This document shows positions 1 through 6,767 of a DNA stretch of 9,058 nucleotides, in pieces. Below the pieces are notes generated by a model that saw only the letters and a program-made list of their open reading frames with translations, was not told the origin of the DNA and ran no database searches. Location of the stretch: contig JADYYZ010000119.1 in NCBI GenBank assembly GCA_020853405.1, positions 1 through 9,058 of the forward strand, in the 5' to 3' direction. The position numbers and the translations under genes were made by a program. Each line of letters begins with the position of its first letter. The first letter of the stretch is position 1. This stretch comes from Acetobacteraceae bacterium. Its GTDB lineage: Bacteria > Pseudomonadota > Alphaproteobacteria > Acetobacterales > Acetobacteraceae.

Positions 1-1
1 C

Positions 2-22
2 GAAGGGAAGGCGGGGCAATGA
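2..22 (+). CDS. nuoC: Probable 3' end of nuoC (partial, left edge)
   Basis: The frame ending in TGA at 20-22 is open to the left edge and would encode a C-terminal tail reading EGKAGQ. It overlaps the nuoD ATG as ATGA, the same style of junction as nuoD/nuoE downstream. nuoC is the gene normally found directly upstream of nuoD in alphaproteobacterial complex I operons, and it encodes the 30-kDa peripheral-arm subunit that packs against NuoD. Only six residues are visible and none is diagnostic, so the identification rests on gene order and overlap geometry alone. Confidence 0.45.
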   Translation, partial: EGKAGQ

Positions 23-1221
23 ACGACGCCACCGACCGTCCGGCCGGCCCCGCCGAGAGCCGCAGCCACACCATCAATTTCGGCCCGCAGCACCCGGCCG
101 CGCATGGCGTGCTGCGCATGGTGCTCGACCTCGACGGCGAGGTGGTGACGCGGGCCGACCCGCATATCGGCCTGTTGCACCGCGGCACCGAGAAACTGAT
201 CGAGTACAAGACCTATACCCAGGCGCTGCCCTATTTCGACCGGCTCGACTACGTGGCGCCGATGGCGCAGGAGCACGCGTTCGCGCTGGCGACCGAGCGG
301 CTGCTCGGCGTCACGCCGCCGCTGCGCGGCCAGTATATCCGGGTGCTGTTCGCGGAGATCTCGCGCATCCTGAACCATCTCCTGAACCTCACCACCTTCG
401 CGATCGACTGCGGCGCCACCACGCCGGCGCTGTGGGGGTTCGAACAGCGCGAGATCCTGATGGAGTTCCACGAGGCGGCATCGGGGGCGCGCCTGCACGC
501 CAACTACTTCCGCCACGGCGGCGTCGCCAGGGACCTGCCGGCGGGGCTTGGCGAGCGGATCGGCGAATGGGCGCTGAAATTCCCCGGCTTCATCGACGAC
601 ATGGAAGTGCTGCTGACCGAGAACCGCATCTTCAAGCAGCGTCTGGTCGATATCGGGGTGATCACGCTCGACGAGGCGATCGCCTGGGGGTTCTCGGGCC
701 CCTGCCTGCGTGCCTCGGGCGGCGCGTGGGATCTGCGCAAGTCGCAGCCCTACGACGTCTATGCCGACATGCGCTTCGACATCCCGGTCGGGCGCAACGG
801 CGACTGCTATGACCGCTACCTGGTGCGGGTGGCGGAAATGCGCGAAAGCCTGAAGATCATCCACCAGTGCCTGGCCGAGATGCCGGACGGGCCGGTGAAG
901 GTGACCGACGACAAGATCACGCCGCCGTCGCGCCGTGCCATGAAGAGCTCGATGGAAGCGCTGATCCATCACTTCAAACTCTACAGCGAGGGCGTGCACG
1001 TGCCCGAGGGCGCGACCTATACCGTGGTCGAGGCGCCGAAGGGCGAGTTCGGCGTCTACCTGGTTGCCGACGGCACCAACCGCCCCTATCGCTGCAAGAT
1101 CAGGGCGCCCGGCTACGCGCACCTGCAGGCGATGGACCTGCTGGCCAAGGGCCACATGCTGGCGGACGCGGTGGCGATCATCGGCTCGCTCGACGTGGTA
1201 TTCGGGGAGATCGACCGGTGA
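19..1221 (+). CDS. nuoD: NADH-quinone oxidoreductase subunit D (49-kDa subunit)
   Basis: This is the 400-residue peripheral-arm subunit that forms the quinone pocket with NuoB and NuoH, and it is descended from the large subunit of [NiFe] hydrogenases. The family signature GPQHPAAHG lies at residues 22-30. By alignment from memory with Thermus Nqo4 (His38, Tyr87), the quinone head-group ligands would be H29 and Y78, the latter in RLDY at 75-78. PHIGLLHRGTEKL at 48-60, the WDLRKSQPYDVY block near 237-248 and the C-terminal DVVFGEIDR are all typical. NuoD is not fused to NuoC, unlike in E. coli. The ATG start is preceded by a purine-rich GAAGGGAAGG at 2-11. The stop overlaps the nuoE GTG by 4 nt. 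The product is cytoplasmic, docked on the membrane arm. The segment GPCLRASG at 227-234 is written slightly differently from the versions I remember, but I see nothing broken. Confidence 0.98.
   Translation: MNDATDRPAGPAESRSHTINFGPQHPAAHGVLRMVLDLDGEVVTRADPHIGLLHRGTEKLIEYKTYTQALPYFDRLDYVAPMAQEHAFALATERLLGVTPPLRGQYIRVLFAEISRILNHLLNLTTFAIDCGATTPALWGFEQREILMEFHEAASGARLHANYFRHGGVARDLPAGLGERIGEWALKFPGFIDDMEVLLTENRIFKQRLVDIGVITLDEAIAWGFSGPCLRASGGAWDLRKSQPYDVYADMRFDIPVGRNGDCYDRYLVRVAEMRESLKIIHQCLAEMPDGPVKVTDDKITPPSRRAMKSSMEALIHHFKLYSEGVHVPEGATYTVVEAPKGEFGVYLVADGTNRPYRCKIRAPGYAHLQAMDLLAKGHMLADAVAIIGSLDVVFGEIDR
1204..1209 (+). promoter_or_regulatory. Ribosome binding site deciding the nuoE GTG start
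   Basis: GGGGAG lies 8 nt before the GTG at 1218, inside the last codons of nuoD. It supports initiation at GTG 1218 rather than at the far-upstream in-frame ATG at 867, which would place over 100 non-homologous residues in front of NuoE and overlap nuoD heavily. The GTGA overlap suggests translational coupling of nuoD and nuoE. Confidence 0.7.
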
Positions 1222-1868
1222 GTGCGTCCCGCGCCGTCAACGACCCCGCGATCCAGCCCGCGAGTTTCACGTTCGACGCGGCGAGCGAGGCCGAGATCGC
1301 GACGATCCTGGCGCGCTACCCGGAGGCCAGGAAGGCATCGGGCGTGATCCCGCTGCTGTACGTGGCGCAGGCGCAGATGAAGCGCGAGACCGGCAGCGCC
1401 TGGGTGCCGAAGCCGGCGATGGACGCGATCGCGCGGCGGCTTGCGATGCCGCCGGTGCGCGTCTACGAGGTCGCGAGTTTCTACACCATGTTCAATCTGC
1501 GGCCGGTGGGGAAATACAACCTGCAGGCCTGCACCACCACGCCGTGCTGGCTGCGCGGCAGTGACGAGGTGGTGGCGGCGTGCAAGCGGGCCACCGGCAT
1601 CGCCGGGTTCGGCGAGACCAGCGCCGACGGCATGTTCACCCTGACCGAGGTGGAATGTGTCGGCGCCTGCGTGAATGCGCCGGTGCTGGTGGTCGACGAC
1701 GACTTCTACGAGGACCTGGACGGGCCGCGCACCGAGGCGCTGATCGCCGCACTGCGGCAGGGCGAGCGCCCGCCCTGCGGCAGCACGACCGGGCGGCAGA
1801 CCTCGGCGCCCGAGGGCGGTCCGACGACGCTGACGGAACTGCCGGCGCAGCCGACGGCAGGCGAGTAG
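1218..1868 (+). CDS. nuoE: NADH-quinone oxidoreductase subunit E (24-kDa, [2Fe-2S] N1a)
   Basis: NuoE is the thioredoxin-fold ferredoxin subunit of the NADH module. It carries the off-path [2Fe-2S] cluster N1a and packs against NuoF. The 216-residue product has an N-terminal helical region (about 20-85, including VRVYEVASFYTMF at 80-92). The four cluster cysteines follow as C105-x4-C110 (ACTTTPC) and C147-x3-C151 (ECVGAC), which is the exact family spacing. The start is GTG at 1218, overlapping the nuoD stop by 4 nt. Residues from about 180 to the end form a Pro/Thr/Gly-rich, probably disordered tail. C-terminal extensions of this kind occur in other alphaproteobacterial and mitochondrial-type NuoE proteins and are longer than in E. 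coli. One extra cysteine (C187) lies in the tail and is unlikely to be a ligand. The stop codon is 3 nt before nuoF. Confidence 0.97.
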   Translation: MSASRAVNDPAIQPASFTFDAASEAEIATILARYPEARKASGVIPLLYVAQAQMKRETGSAWVPKPAMDAIARRLAMPPVRVYEVASFYTMFNLRPVGKYNLQACTTTPCWLRGSDEVVAACKRATGIAGFGETSADGMFTLTEVECVGACVNAPVLVVDDDFYEDLDGPRTEALIAALRQGERPPCGSTTGRQTSAPEGGPTTLTELPAQPTAGE

Positions 1869-1871
1869 ACG

Positions 1872-3179
1872 ATGCTCCACGACAAGGACCGCATCTTCAC
1901 CAACCTCTATGGCGTGCATGACTGGCGGCTTTCTGGCGCGCGTGCCCGCGGCGACTGGGACGGCACCGCCGCGATCCTGGCCAAGGGCCGCGAGGCGATC
2001 GTCGAGGAGATCAAGCAGTCGGGCCTGCGCGGGCGCGGCGGCGCCGGTTTCCCGTCCGGCCTGAAATGGTCGTTCATGCCCAAGCAGTCGGATGGGCGGC
2101 CGGCGTACCTGGTGGTGAACGCCGACGAGAGCGAGCCCGGCACCTGCAAGGATCGCGACATCATCCGCCACGATCCGCACAAGCTGATCGAGGGCTGCCT
2201 CGTCGCCGGCTTCGCGATGGGTGCGATCGCCGCCTACATCTATATCCGCGGCGAGTTCTTCAACGAGGCCCGCCACCTGCAGGCGGCGATCGACGAGGCG
2301 TACGCCGCCGGCCTGATCGGCAGGAATGCGTCGGGGTCCGGCTATGATTTCGATGTCTATCTGCATCGCGGCGCCGGCGCCTATATCTGCGGCGAGGAGA
2401 CCGCGCTGCTCGAGAGCCTCGAAGGCAAGAAGGGCATGCCGCGGCTGAAGCCGCCGTTCCCCGCCGCGGTCGGGCTTTATGGCTGCCCGACCACCGTCAA
2501 CAATGTCGAGACGATCGCGGTCGCGCCGACCATCATGCGCCGGGGCGGCGCGTGGTTCGCCGCCCTCGGCCGGCCGAAGAACGCGGGCACCAAGGTGTTC
2601 TGCATCTCGGGCCACGTGAACAAGCCGTGCAATGTCGAGGAGGAGCTCGGCATCCCGTTGCGCGAGCTGATCGACAAGTATGCCGGCGGCGTGCGCGGCG
2701 GCTGGGACAACCTGCTGGCGGTGATCCCCGGCGGTTCCTCGGTGCCGCTGCTGCCGAAGGAGATCTGCGACACGGTGCTGATGGATTTCGACAGTCTGCG
2801 CGACGTGAAATCCGGCCTGGGCACCGCGGCGGTGATGGTGATGGACAAGTCGACCGACGTGATCAGGGCGATCGCGCGGCTTTCCTATTTCTACAAGCAC
2901 GAAAGCTGCGGCCAGTGCACGCCCTGCCGCGAGGGCACCGGCTGGATGTGGCGGGTGATGCTGCGCATGGTCGAGGGCCGCGCCAGCCCCGACGAGATCG
3001 ACGTGCTGGAGAAGGTGACGCGCCAGGTCGAGGGCCACACGATCTGCGCGCTGGGCGATGCCGCCGCCTGGCCGATCCAGGGCCTGATCCGGCATTTCCG
3101 CCCGGTGATGGAGGAGCGGATCGCCGCCTACAAGGCGCGGCAGGGATCTGGCGTGGCACCGAAGCTGGCGGCGGAGTGA
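1872..3179 (+). CDS. nuoF: NADH-quinone oxidoreductase subunit F (51-kDa, NADH/FMN/N3)
   Basis: NuoF is the catalytic entry point: it binds NADH and FMN and holds [4Fe-4S] cluster N3, passing electrons to NuoG. In the 435-residue product the glycine-rich FMN/NADH loop GLRGRGGAGFPSG is at 51-63, followed by K65. NADESEPGT at 83-91 and the GAGAYICGEETALLESLEG stretch at 167-185 complete the nucleotide site. Cluster N3 ligands are C346, C349 and C352 (ESCGQCTPCREG) plus C392 (HTICALGD). The length matches the family. ATG 1872 follows the nuoE stop by 3 nt, with AGGCGAG at 1859-1865 as a plausible ribosome binding site. Nothing is missing or broken. Confidence 0.98.
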   Translation: MLHDKDRIFTNLYGVHDWRLSGARARGDWDGTAAILAKGREAIVEEIKQSGLRGRGGAGFPSGLKWSFMPKQSDGRPAYLVVNADESEPGTCKDRDIIRHDPHKLIEGCLVAGFAMGAIAAYIYIRGEFFNEARHLQAAIDEAYAAGLIGRNASGSGYDFDVYLHRGAGAYICGEETALLESLEGKKGMPRLKPPFPAAVGLYGCPTTVNNVETIAVAPTIMRRGGAWFAALGRPKNAGTKVFCISGHVNKPCNVEEELGIPLRELIDKYAGGVRGGWDNLLAVIPGGSSVPLLPKEICDTVLMDFDSLRDVKSGLGTAAVMVMDKSTDVIRAIARLSYFYKHESCGQCTPCREGTGWMWRVMLRMVEGRASPDEIDVLEKVTRQVEGHTICALGDAAAWPIQGLIRHFRPVMEERIAAYKARQGSGVAPKLAAE

Positions 3180-3186
3180 CCTGGGC

Positions 3187-5229
3187 ATGCCGAAACTTTC
3201 CGTCGACGGCATCGAGGTCGAGGTTCCCGCGGGCGCGACCGTGCTGCAGGCGTGCGAGGCGGCGGGCGTGGAAATCCCGCGCTTCTGCTACCACGAGCGG
3301 CTGTCGGTCGCCGGCAATTGCCGGATGTGCCTGGTCGAGCTGGAGAAGGCGCCGAAGCCGATCGCGAGCTGCGCCTACCCCGCCGCCGACAACATGGTGA
3401 TCAAGACCACCACGCCGATGGTCAAGGCAGCGCGCCACGGCGTGATGGAATTCCTGCTGATCAACCACCCGCTCGACTGCCCGATCTGCGACCAGGGCGG
3501 CGAGTGCGACCTGCAGGACCAGGCGGTGGCCTACGGCATGGTCCACGGCCGGTTCGTCGAGAACAAGCGCGCCGTCACCGACAAATACATGGGTCCGCTG
3601 ATCAAGACGGTGATGACCCGCTGCATCCACTGCACCCGCTGCGTGCGCTTCGCCCAGGAGGTCGCCGGCGTGCCCGACCTCGGCGGGCTCGGCCGCGGCG
3701 AGGACATGCAGATCGGCACCTATGTCGAGCAGGCGATCGCCAGCGAGCTGTCCGGCAACCTGATCGATCTCTGCCCGGTGGGCGCGCTGACCAGCGGCCC
3801 CTATGCCTTCGTAGCGCGGCCGTGGGAACTGAAGAAGACCGACGGCATCGACATCGCCGATGCGGTCGGCGCCAACATCCGCATCGACACGCGCGGGCCG
3901 GAGGTGCTGCGCATCCTGCCGCGCCAGAACGAGGCGGTGAACGAGGAGTGGGTCGGTGACAAGGGGCGCTTCTGGGTCGATGGGCTGATGCGCCGCCGGC
4001 TCGATCGGCCCTGGGTGAGGAAGGACGGCAAGCTCGTGCCTGCCAGCTGGGCCGAGGCGTTCGCCGCGATCGCCGCCAGGCTCAAGGGCCTCGCGCCCGA
4101 GCGGATCGGGGCGCTGGCCGGCGACCACGCCGATGCGGAAAGCATCCAGGCGCTCGGCGACCTGATGGCAGCACTCGGCTCCTGCAACGTCGATTGCCGG
4201 GTCGATGGCGCGGCGCTCGATGTCTCGCGGCCCGAGTTCTGGCGCTTCAACACGACGATCGCCGGCATCGACCAGGCGGATGCGGTGCTGCTGATCGGCA
4301 CCGACCCGCGGCGCGAGGCGCCGGTGCTGAACGCGCGCATCCGCAAGCGCTGGCTTGCGAACGCCCTTCCCGTGGGGCTGGTCGGCCCGGCAGCCGACCT
4401 CACCTATCCGGCCGAGCGCTTCGCCGAGGGGCCGTCGGCGCTGCGTGCCATCCTGGGGGGTGGGCATCATTTCGTGCGCACGCTCGCTGCCGCCAAGCAC
4501 CCCATGGTCGTGGTGGGGCAGGGGGCGCTGCGCCGGGCGGATGGTGCCGCGGTGCTGGCGGCCGCCTGGGCGATCGCGCGCAATGCCAACGCCATCCGCG
4601 CCGACTGGCACGGCTTCAACGTGCTGCACACCGCGGCGGGAAGGGTGGGTGGGCTCGAGCTCGGCTTCGTGCCGGGGGCGGGCGGGCACGACGCGCGCAC
4701 CATGCTGTCGGGCGCGGTCGAGCTGCTATGGCTGCTTGGCGTCGACGACGCCGATCTCTCCGGCCTCGGGAACGCGTTCGTCGTCTATCAGGGCAGCCAC
4801 GGCGATGCCGGGGCGGCGCGTGCCGACGTGGTGCTGCCCGGGGCCGCCTACACCGAGAAGCAGGCGACCTGGGTGAACACCGAAGGCCGGCCGCAGCGCG
4901 GTTTCCAGGCGCTGTTTCCGCCGGGCGAGGCGCGCGAGGATTTCCGCATCCTGCGTGCCTTCTCGGCGGTGGTCGGCAGGGTGCTGCCGTACGACACGAT
5001 CGACGGCCTGCGCGCGCGCCATCCTCTGTTCGGCCTTGGCTTCGCGCCGGTGCGGGGCGAGCGCACCGAGGGACCGGCGGGCGATGCCTCGGCGATGGAG
5101 GAGGCAGCGTTCCTGCCTGCGATCGCGACCTACCACGTGACCGACCCGATCAGCCGCGCCTCGCCGACCATGGCGCAGTGCGTGCGCGACCTCGCCGGCC
5201 CGAAACCCACCGCCCTCGCAGCCGAGTAG
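3187..5229 (+). CDS. nuoG: NADH-quinone oxidoreductase subunit G (75-kDa iron-sulphur subunit)
   Basis: NuoG carries clusters N1b, N4 and N5, relaying electrons from NuoF towards NuoI. The 680-residue product opens with a plant-type [2Fe-2S] ferredoxin domain (about 1-80; C34, C45, C48, C62). Next come the unusual His-ligated N5 site (H94-x3-C98-x2-C101-x5-C107) and the N4 site (C146, C149, C152 and C196 in LCPVGAL). Residues from about 215 onward form the degenerate molybdopterin-oxidoreductase-like domain, including PGAAYTEK at 551-558 and the WVNTEGRPQRG block at 562-572. No cysteines are present between about 197 and 270, so the N7 cluster of E. coli and Thermus NuoG is absent, as in Paracoccus and mitochondria. 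GGAG at 3173-3176 within the nuoF end precedes ATG 3187. Codons around 4455-4690 use unusually many GGG triplets (see the G-quadruplex entry). Confidence 0.98.
   Translation: MPKLSVDGIEVEVPAGATVLQACEAAGVEIPRFCYHERLSVAGNCRMCLVELEKAPKPIASCAYPAADNMVIKTTTPMVKAARHGVMEFLLINHPLDCPICDQGGECDLQDQAVAYGMVHGRFVENKRAVTDKYMGPLIKTVMTRCIHCTRCVRFAQEVAGVPDLGGLGRGEDMQIGTYVEQAIASELSGNLIDLCPVGALTSGPYAFVARPWELKKTDGIDIADAVGANIRIDTRGPEVLRILPRQNEAVNEEWVGDKGRFWVDGLMRRRLDRPWVRKDGKLVPASWAEAFAAIAARLKGLAPERIGALAGDHADAESIQALGDLMAALGSCNVDCRVDGAALDVSRPEFWRFNTTIAGIDQADAVLLIGTDPRREAPVLNARIRKRWLANALPVGLVGPAADLTYPAERFAEGPSALRAILGGGHHFVRTLAAAKHPMVVVGQGALRRADGAAVLAAAWAIARNANAIRADWHGFNVLHTAAGRVGGLELGFVPGAGGHDARTMLSGAVELLWLLGVDDADLSGLGNAFVVYQGSHGDAGAARADVVLPGAAYTEKQATWVNTEGRPQRGFQALFPPGEAREDFRILRAFSAVVGRVLPYDTIDGLRARHPLFGLGFAPVRGERTEGPAGDASAMEEAAFLPAIATYHVTDPISRASPTMAQCVRDLAGPKPTALAAE
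4638..4653 (+). other. G-quadruplex-forming motif inside nuoG
   Basis: Four GGG runs are separated by loops of 2, 1 and 1 nt (AA, T, T), matching the canonical G3+L1-7 rule with very short loops. The motif lies on the coding strand, so it would also be present in the mRNA, at about NuoG residues 484-489. Further G runs flank it at 4455-4464, 4514-4525 and 4674-4686, the last as GGGGG-C-GGG-C-GGG. The motif is seen directly. Folding and any effect on translation or transcription are inference, and in DNA this GC-rich some such motifs arise by chance. Confidence 0.5.
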
Positions 5230-5239
5230 TGGCCGCAGC

Positions 5240-6262
5240 ATGAGCACAGGCTTCCTCCCGACCTATGTCCTGCCCGCCGCCATCATGGTGGGCCAGACCC
5301 TGCTGCTGCTGGTGCCGCTGCTGATCTGCGTCGCCTACCTCACCTATTTCGAACGCAAGGTGATGGCGGCGATGCAGCTCCGGCGGGGGCCGAACGTGGT
5401 GGGGCCGCTCGGGCTTTTGCAGCCGTTCGCGGACGCGCTGAAACTGTTCATGAAGGAGACGGTGATCCCGACCGGGGCGAACCGGATCCTGTTCCTGCTG
5501 GCGCCGATGCTGACCTTCGGGCTGGCGATGATCGCCTGGGCGGTGATCCCGGTCGCCGACGGCTGGGTGCTGGCCGACATCAATGTCGGCATCCTCTATC
5601 TGTTCGCGATCTCCTCGCTAGGGGTCTACGGCATCATCATCGCCGGCTGGGCGTCGAACTCGAAATACGCCTTCCTGGGCGGCCTGCGCAGCGCCGCGCA
5701 GATGGTGAGCTACGAGGTCTCGATCGGCTTCGTGATCATCTGCGTGCTGCTGGTGGCCGGCTCGCTGAACCTGTCCGAGATCGTGCGCGCGCAGGAGACG
5801 ATCTGGTTCTGCATCCCGCTGCTGCCGATGTTCGTGGTGTTCTTCGTCTCGGGCCTGGCCGAGACGAACCGCCTGCCGTTCGACCTGCCGGAGGGCGAGA
5901 GCGAGATCGTGGCGGGCTTCTTCGTCGAGTATTCGGCGATGACGTTCGCGATGTTCTTCCTTGGCGAGTACGCCAACATGATCCTGATGAGCGGGATGAC
6001 CACCATCCTGTTCCTGGGCGGCTGGCTGAGCCCGATCCCGTTCGCGCCGTTCACCTGGGTGCCGGGCGTCGTCTGGTTCGCGCTCAAGATTTCGCTCTGC
6101 CTGTTCGTGTTCGTGTGGGCGCGCGCGACCTTCCCGCGCTACCGCTACGACCAGCTGATGCGGCTCGGCTGGAAGGTGTTCCTGCCGCTTTCGCTTGCCT
6201 ATGTGGTGCTGACCGCGGGCGTGCTGATGGCCTTCGGCTGGCTGCCGGGGCAGGGAGCGTGA
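5240..6262 (+). CDS. nuoH: NADH-quinone oxidoreductase subunit H (ND1 homologue)
   Basis: NuoH is the membrane subunit that anchors the peripheral arm and forms the entrance of the quinone tunnel with NuoD and NuoB. The 340-residue product is strongly hydrophobic, with about eight membrane helices. Signatures are FERKVMAAMQLRRGPN at 37-52 (E38 on the quinone side), GWASNSKYAFLGGLRSAAQ at 136-154, and ETNRLPFDLPEGESE at 208-222. The acidic loop with E218, E220 and E222 is associated with coupling quinone chemistry to pumping. Length and motifs are normal for alphaproteobacteria. ATG 5240 lies 10 nt after the nuoG stop. No strong Shine-Dalgarno sequence is visible in that gap, so translation may depend on coupling to nuoG. 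Confidence 0.98.
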   Translation: MSTGFLPTYVLPAAIMVGQTLLLLVPLLICVAYLTYFERKVMAAMQLRRGPNVVGPLGLLQPFADALKLFMKETVIPTGANRILFLLAPMLTFGLAMIAWAVIPVADGWVLADINVGILYLFAISSLGVYGIIIAGWASNSKYAFLGGLRSAAQMVSYEVSIGFVIICVLLVAGSLNLSEIVRAQETIWFCIPLLPMFVVFFVSGLAETNRLPFDLPEGESEIVAGFFVEYSAMTFAMFFLGEYANMILMSGMTTILFLGGWLSPIPFAPFTWVPGVVWFALKISLCLFVFVWARATFPRYRYDQLMRLGWKVFLPLSLAYVVLTAGVLMAFGWLPGQGA

Positions 6263-6265
6263 ACC

Positions 6266-6754
6266 ATGCCCGTCCTTGACCGCGCCGCCCGGGCCTTCTT
6301 CCTGACCGAGCTGATCGCCGGGCTGGCGCTGACCCTGAAATACGTGCTTCGGCCCAGGGCGACGCTGAACTACCCGTACGAGAAGGGGCCGATCAGCCCG
6401 CGCTTCAAGGGCGAGCACGCGCTGCGCCGCTACCCCAACGGCGAGGAGCGCTGCATCGCCTGCAAACTGTGCGAGGCGATCTGCCCGGCCCAGGCGATCA
6501 CGATCGAGGCCGAGCCCCGCGCCGACGGCTCGCGCCGCACCACGCGCTACGACATCGACATGACCAAGTGCATCTATTGCGGCCTGTGCGAGGAAGCATG
6601 CCCGGTCGATGCGATCGTCGAGGGGCCGAACTTCGAGTTCGCGACCGAGACGCGCGAGGAGCTGATGTACGACAAGGACCGCCTGCTCGCGAACGGCGAC
6701 AGGTGGGAAACCGAACTGGCCGCGCGGCTTGCCGCCGACGCGCCGTATCGCTGA
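6266..6754 (+). CDS. nuoI: NADH-quinone oxidoreductase subunit I (2x[4Fe-4S], N6a/N6b)
   Basis: NuoI is the ferredoxin-like peripheral subunit (TYKY homologue) carrying clusters N6a and N6b, which pass electrons from NuoG to NuoB. The 162-residue product begins with an amphipathic N-terminal segment (about 1-30) that lies along the membrane. Two classical C-x2-C-x2-C-x3-C-P motifs follow: C63, C66, C69, C73 and C102, C105, C108, C112. Each ends in the CP pair that exchanges the fourth ligand between clusters. YPYEKGPISPRFKGEHALRRYPNGEERC around 36-63 is typical of alphaproteobacterial and mitochondrial versions. AGGGAG at 6252-6257 sits 8 nt before ATG 6266, which is 3 nt past the nuoH stop. 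Confidence 0.98.
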   Translation: MPVLDRAARAFFLTELIAGLALTLKYVLRPRATLNYPYEKGPISPRFKGEHALRRYPNGEERCIACKLCEAICPAQAITIEAEPRADGSRRTTRYDIDMTKCIYCGLCEEACPVDAIVEGPNFEFATETREELMYDKDRLLANGDRWETELAARLAADAPYR

Positions 6755-6759
6755 GGGGG
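6754..6759 (+). promoter_or_regulatory. Ribosome binding site deciding the nuoJ GTG start
   Basis: AGGGGG begins at the last base of the nuoI stop codon and ends 8 nt before the GTG at 6768. The longer reading frame opens with TTG at 6729 inside nuoI, which lacks such a site and would add a polar, arginine-containing segment before the first membrane helix. The GTG start gives the usual hydrophobic NuoJ N-terminus. Confidence 0.65.
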
Positions 6760-6767
6760 CGGCCCCG

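Noticed and set aside
432..812. Same-strand alternate-frame ORFs inside nuoD, nuoG and other genes (for example 432-812, 2552-3400, 4194-5243)
   Set aside because: They are Arg/Ala/Gly-rich with no motifs, in the frames left open by high GC, and overlap genes whose own frames carry complete catalytic signatures.
867..1217. N-terminal extension of NuoE from the in-frame ATG at 867
   Set aside because: The extension overlaps nuoD by about 350 nt and is a frame-shifted reading of it. Homology begins after the GTG at 1218, which has a well-placed GGGGAG.
1113..3212. Very long antisense open frame (699 codons) opposite nuoE and nuoF, and others on the minus strand at 2863-4689, 5618-6886 and 7803-8909
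   Set aside because: Their translations are rich in Arg, His, Gln, Ala and Gly with no recognisable domain. They lie entirely opposite well-conserved nuo genes. In DNA with G/C at nearly all third positions, stop codons are rare in the mirror frames, so these are composition shadows.
5230..5239. Possible promoter or terminator between the peripheral-arm genes and the membrane-arm genes
   Set aside because: Only 10 nt separate nuoG and nuoH, with no hairpin plus T-run and no -35/-10 pair that stands out in the flanking GC-rich coding sequence.
6729..6767. TTG start for nuoJ at 6729
   Set aside because: It lies inside nuoI, has no good ribosome binding site and adds a polar segment. GTG at 6768 has AGGGGG 8 nt upstream and gives the family's hydrophobic N-terminus.
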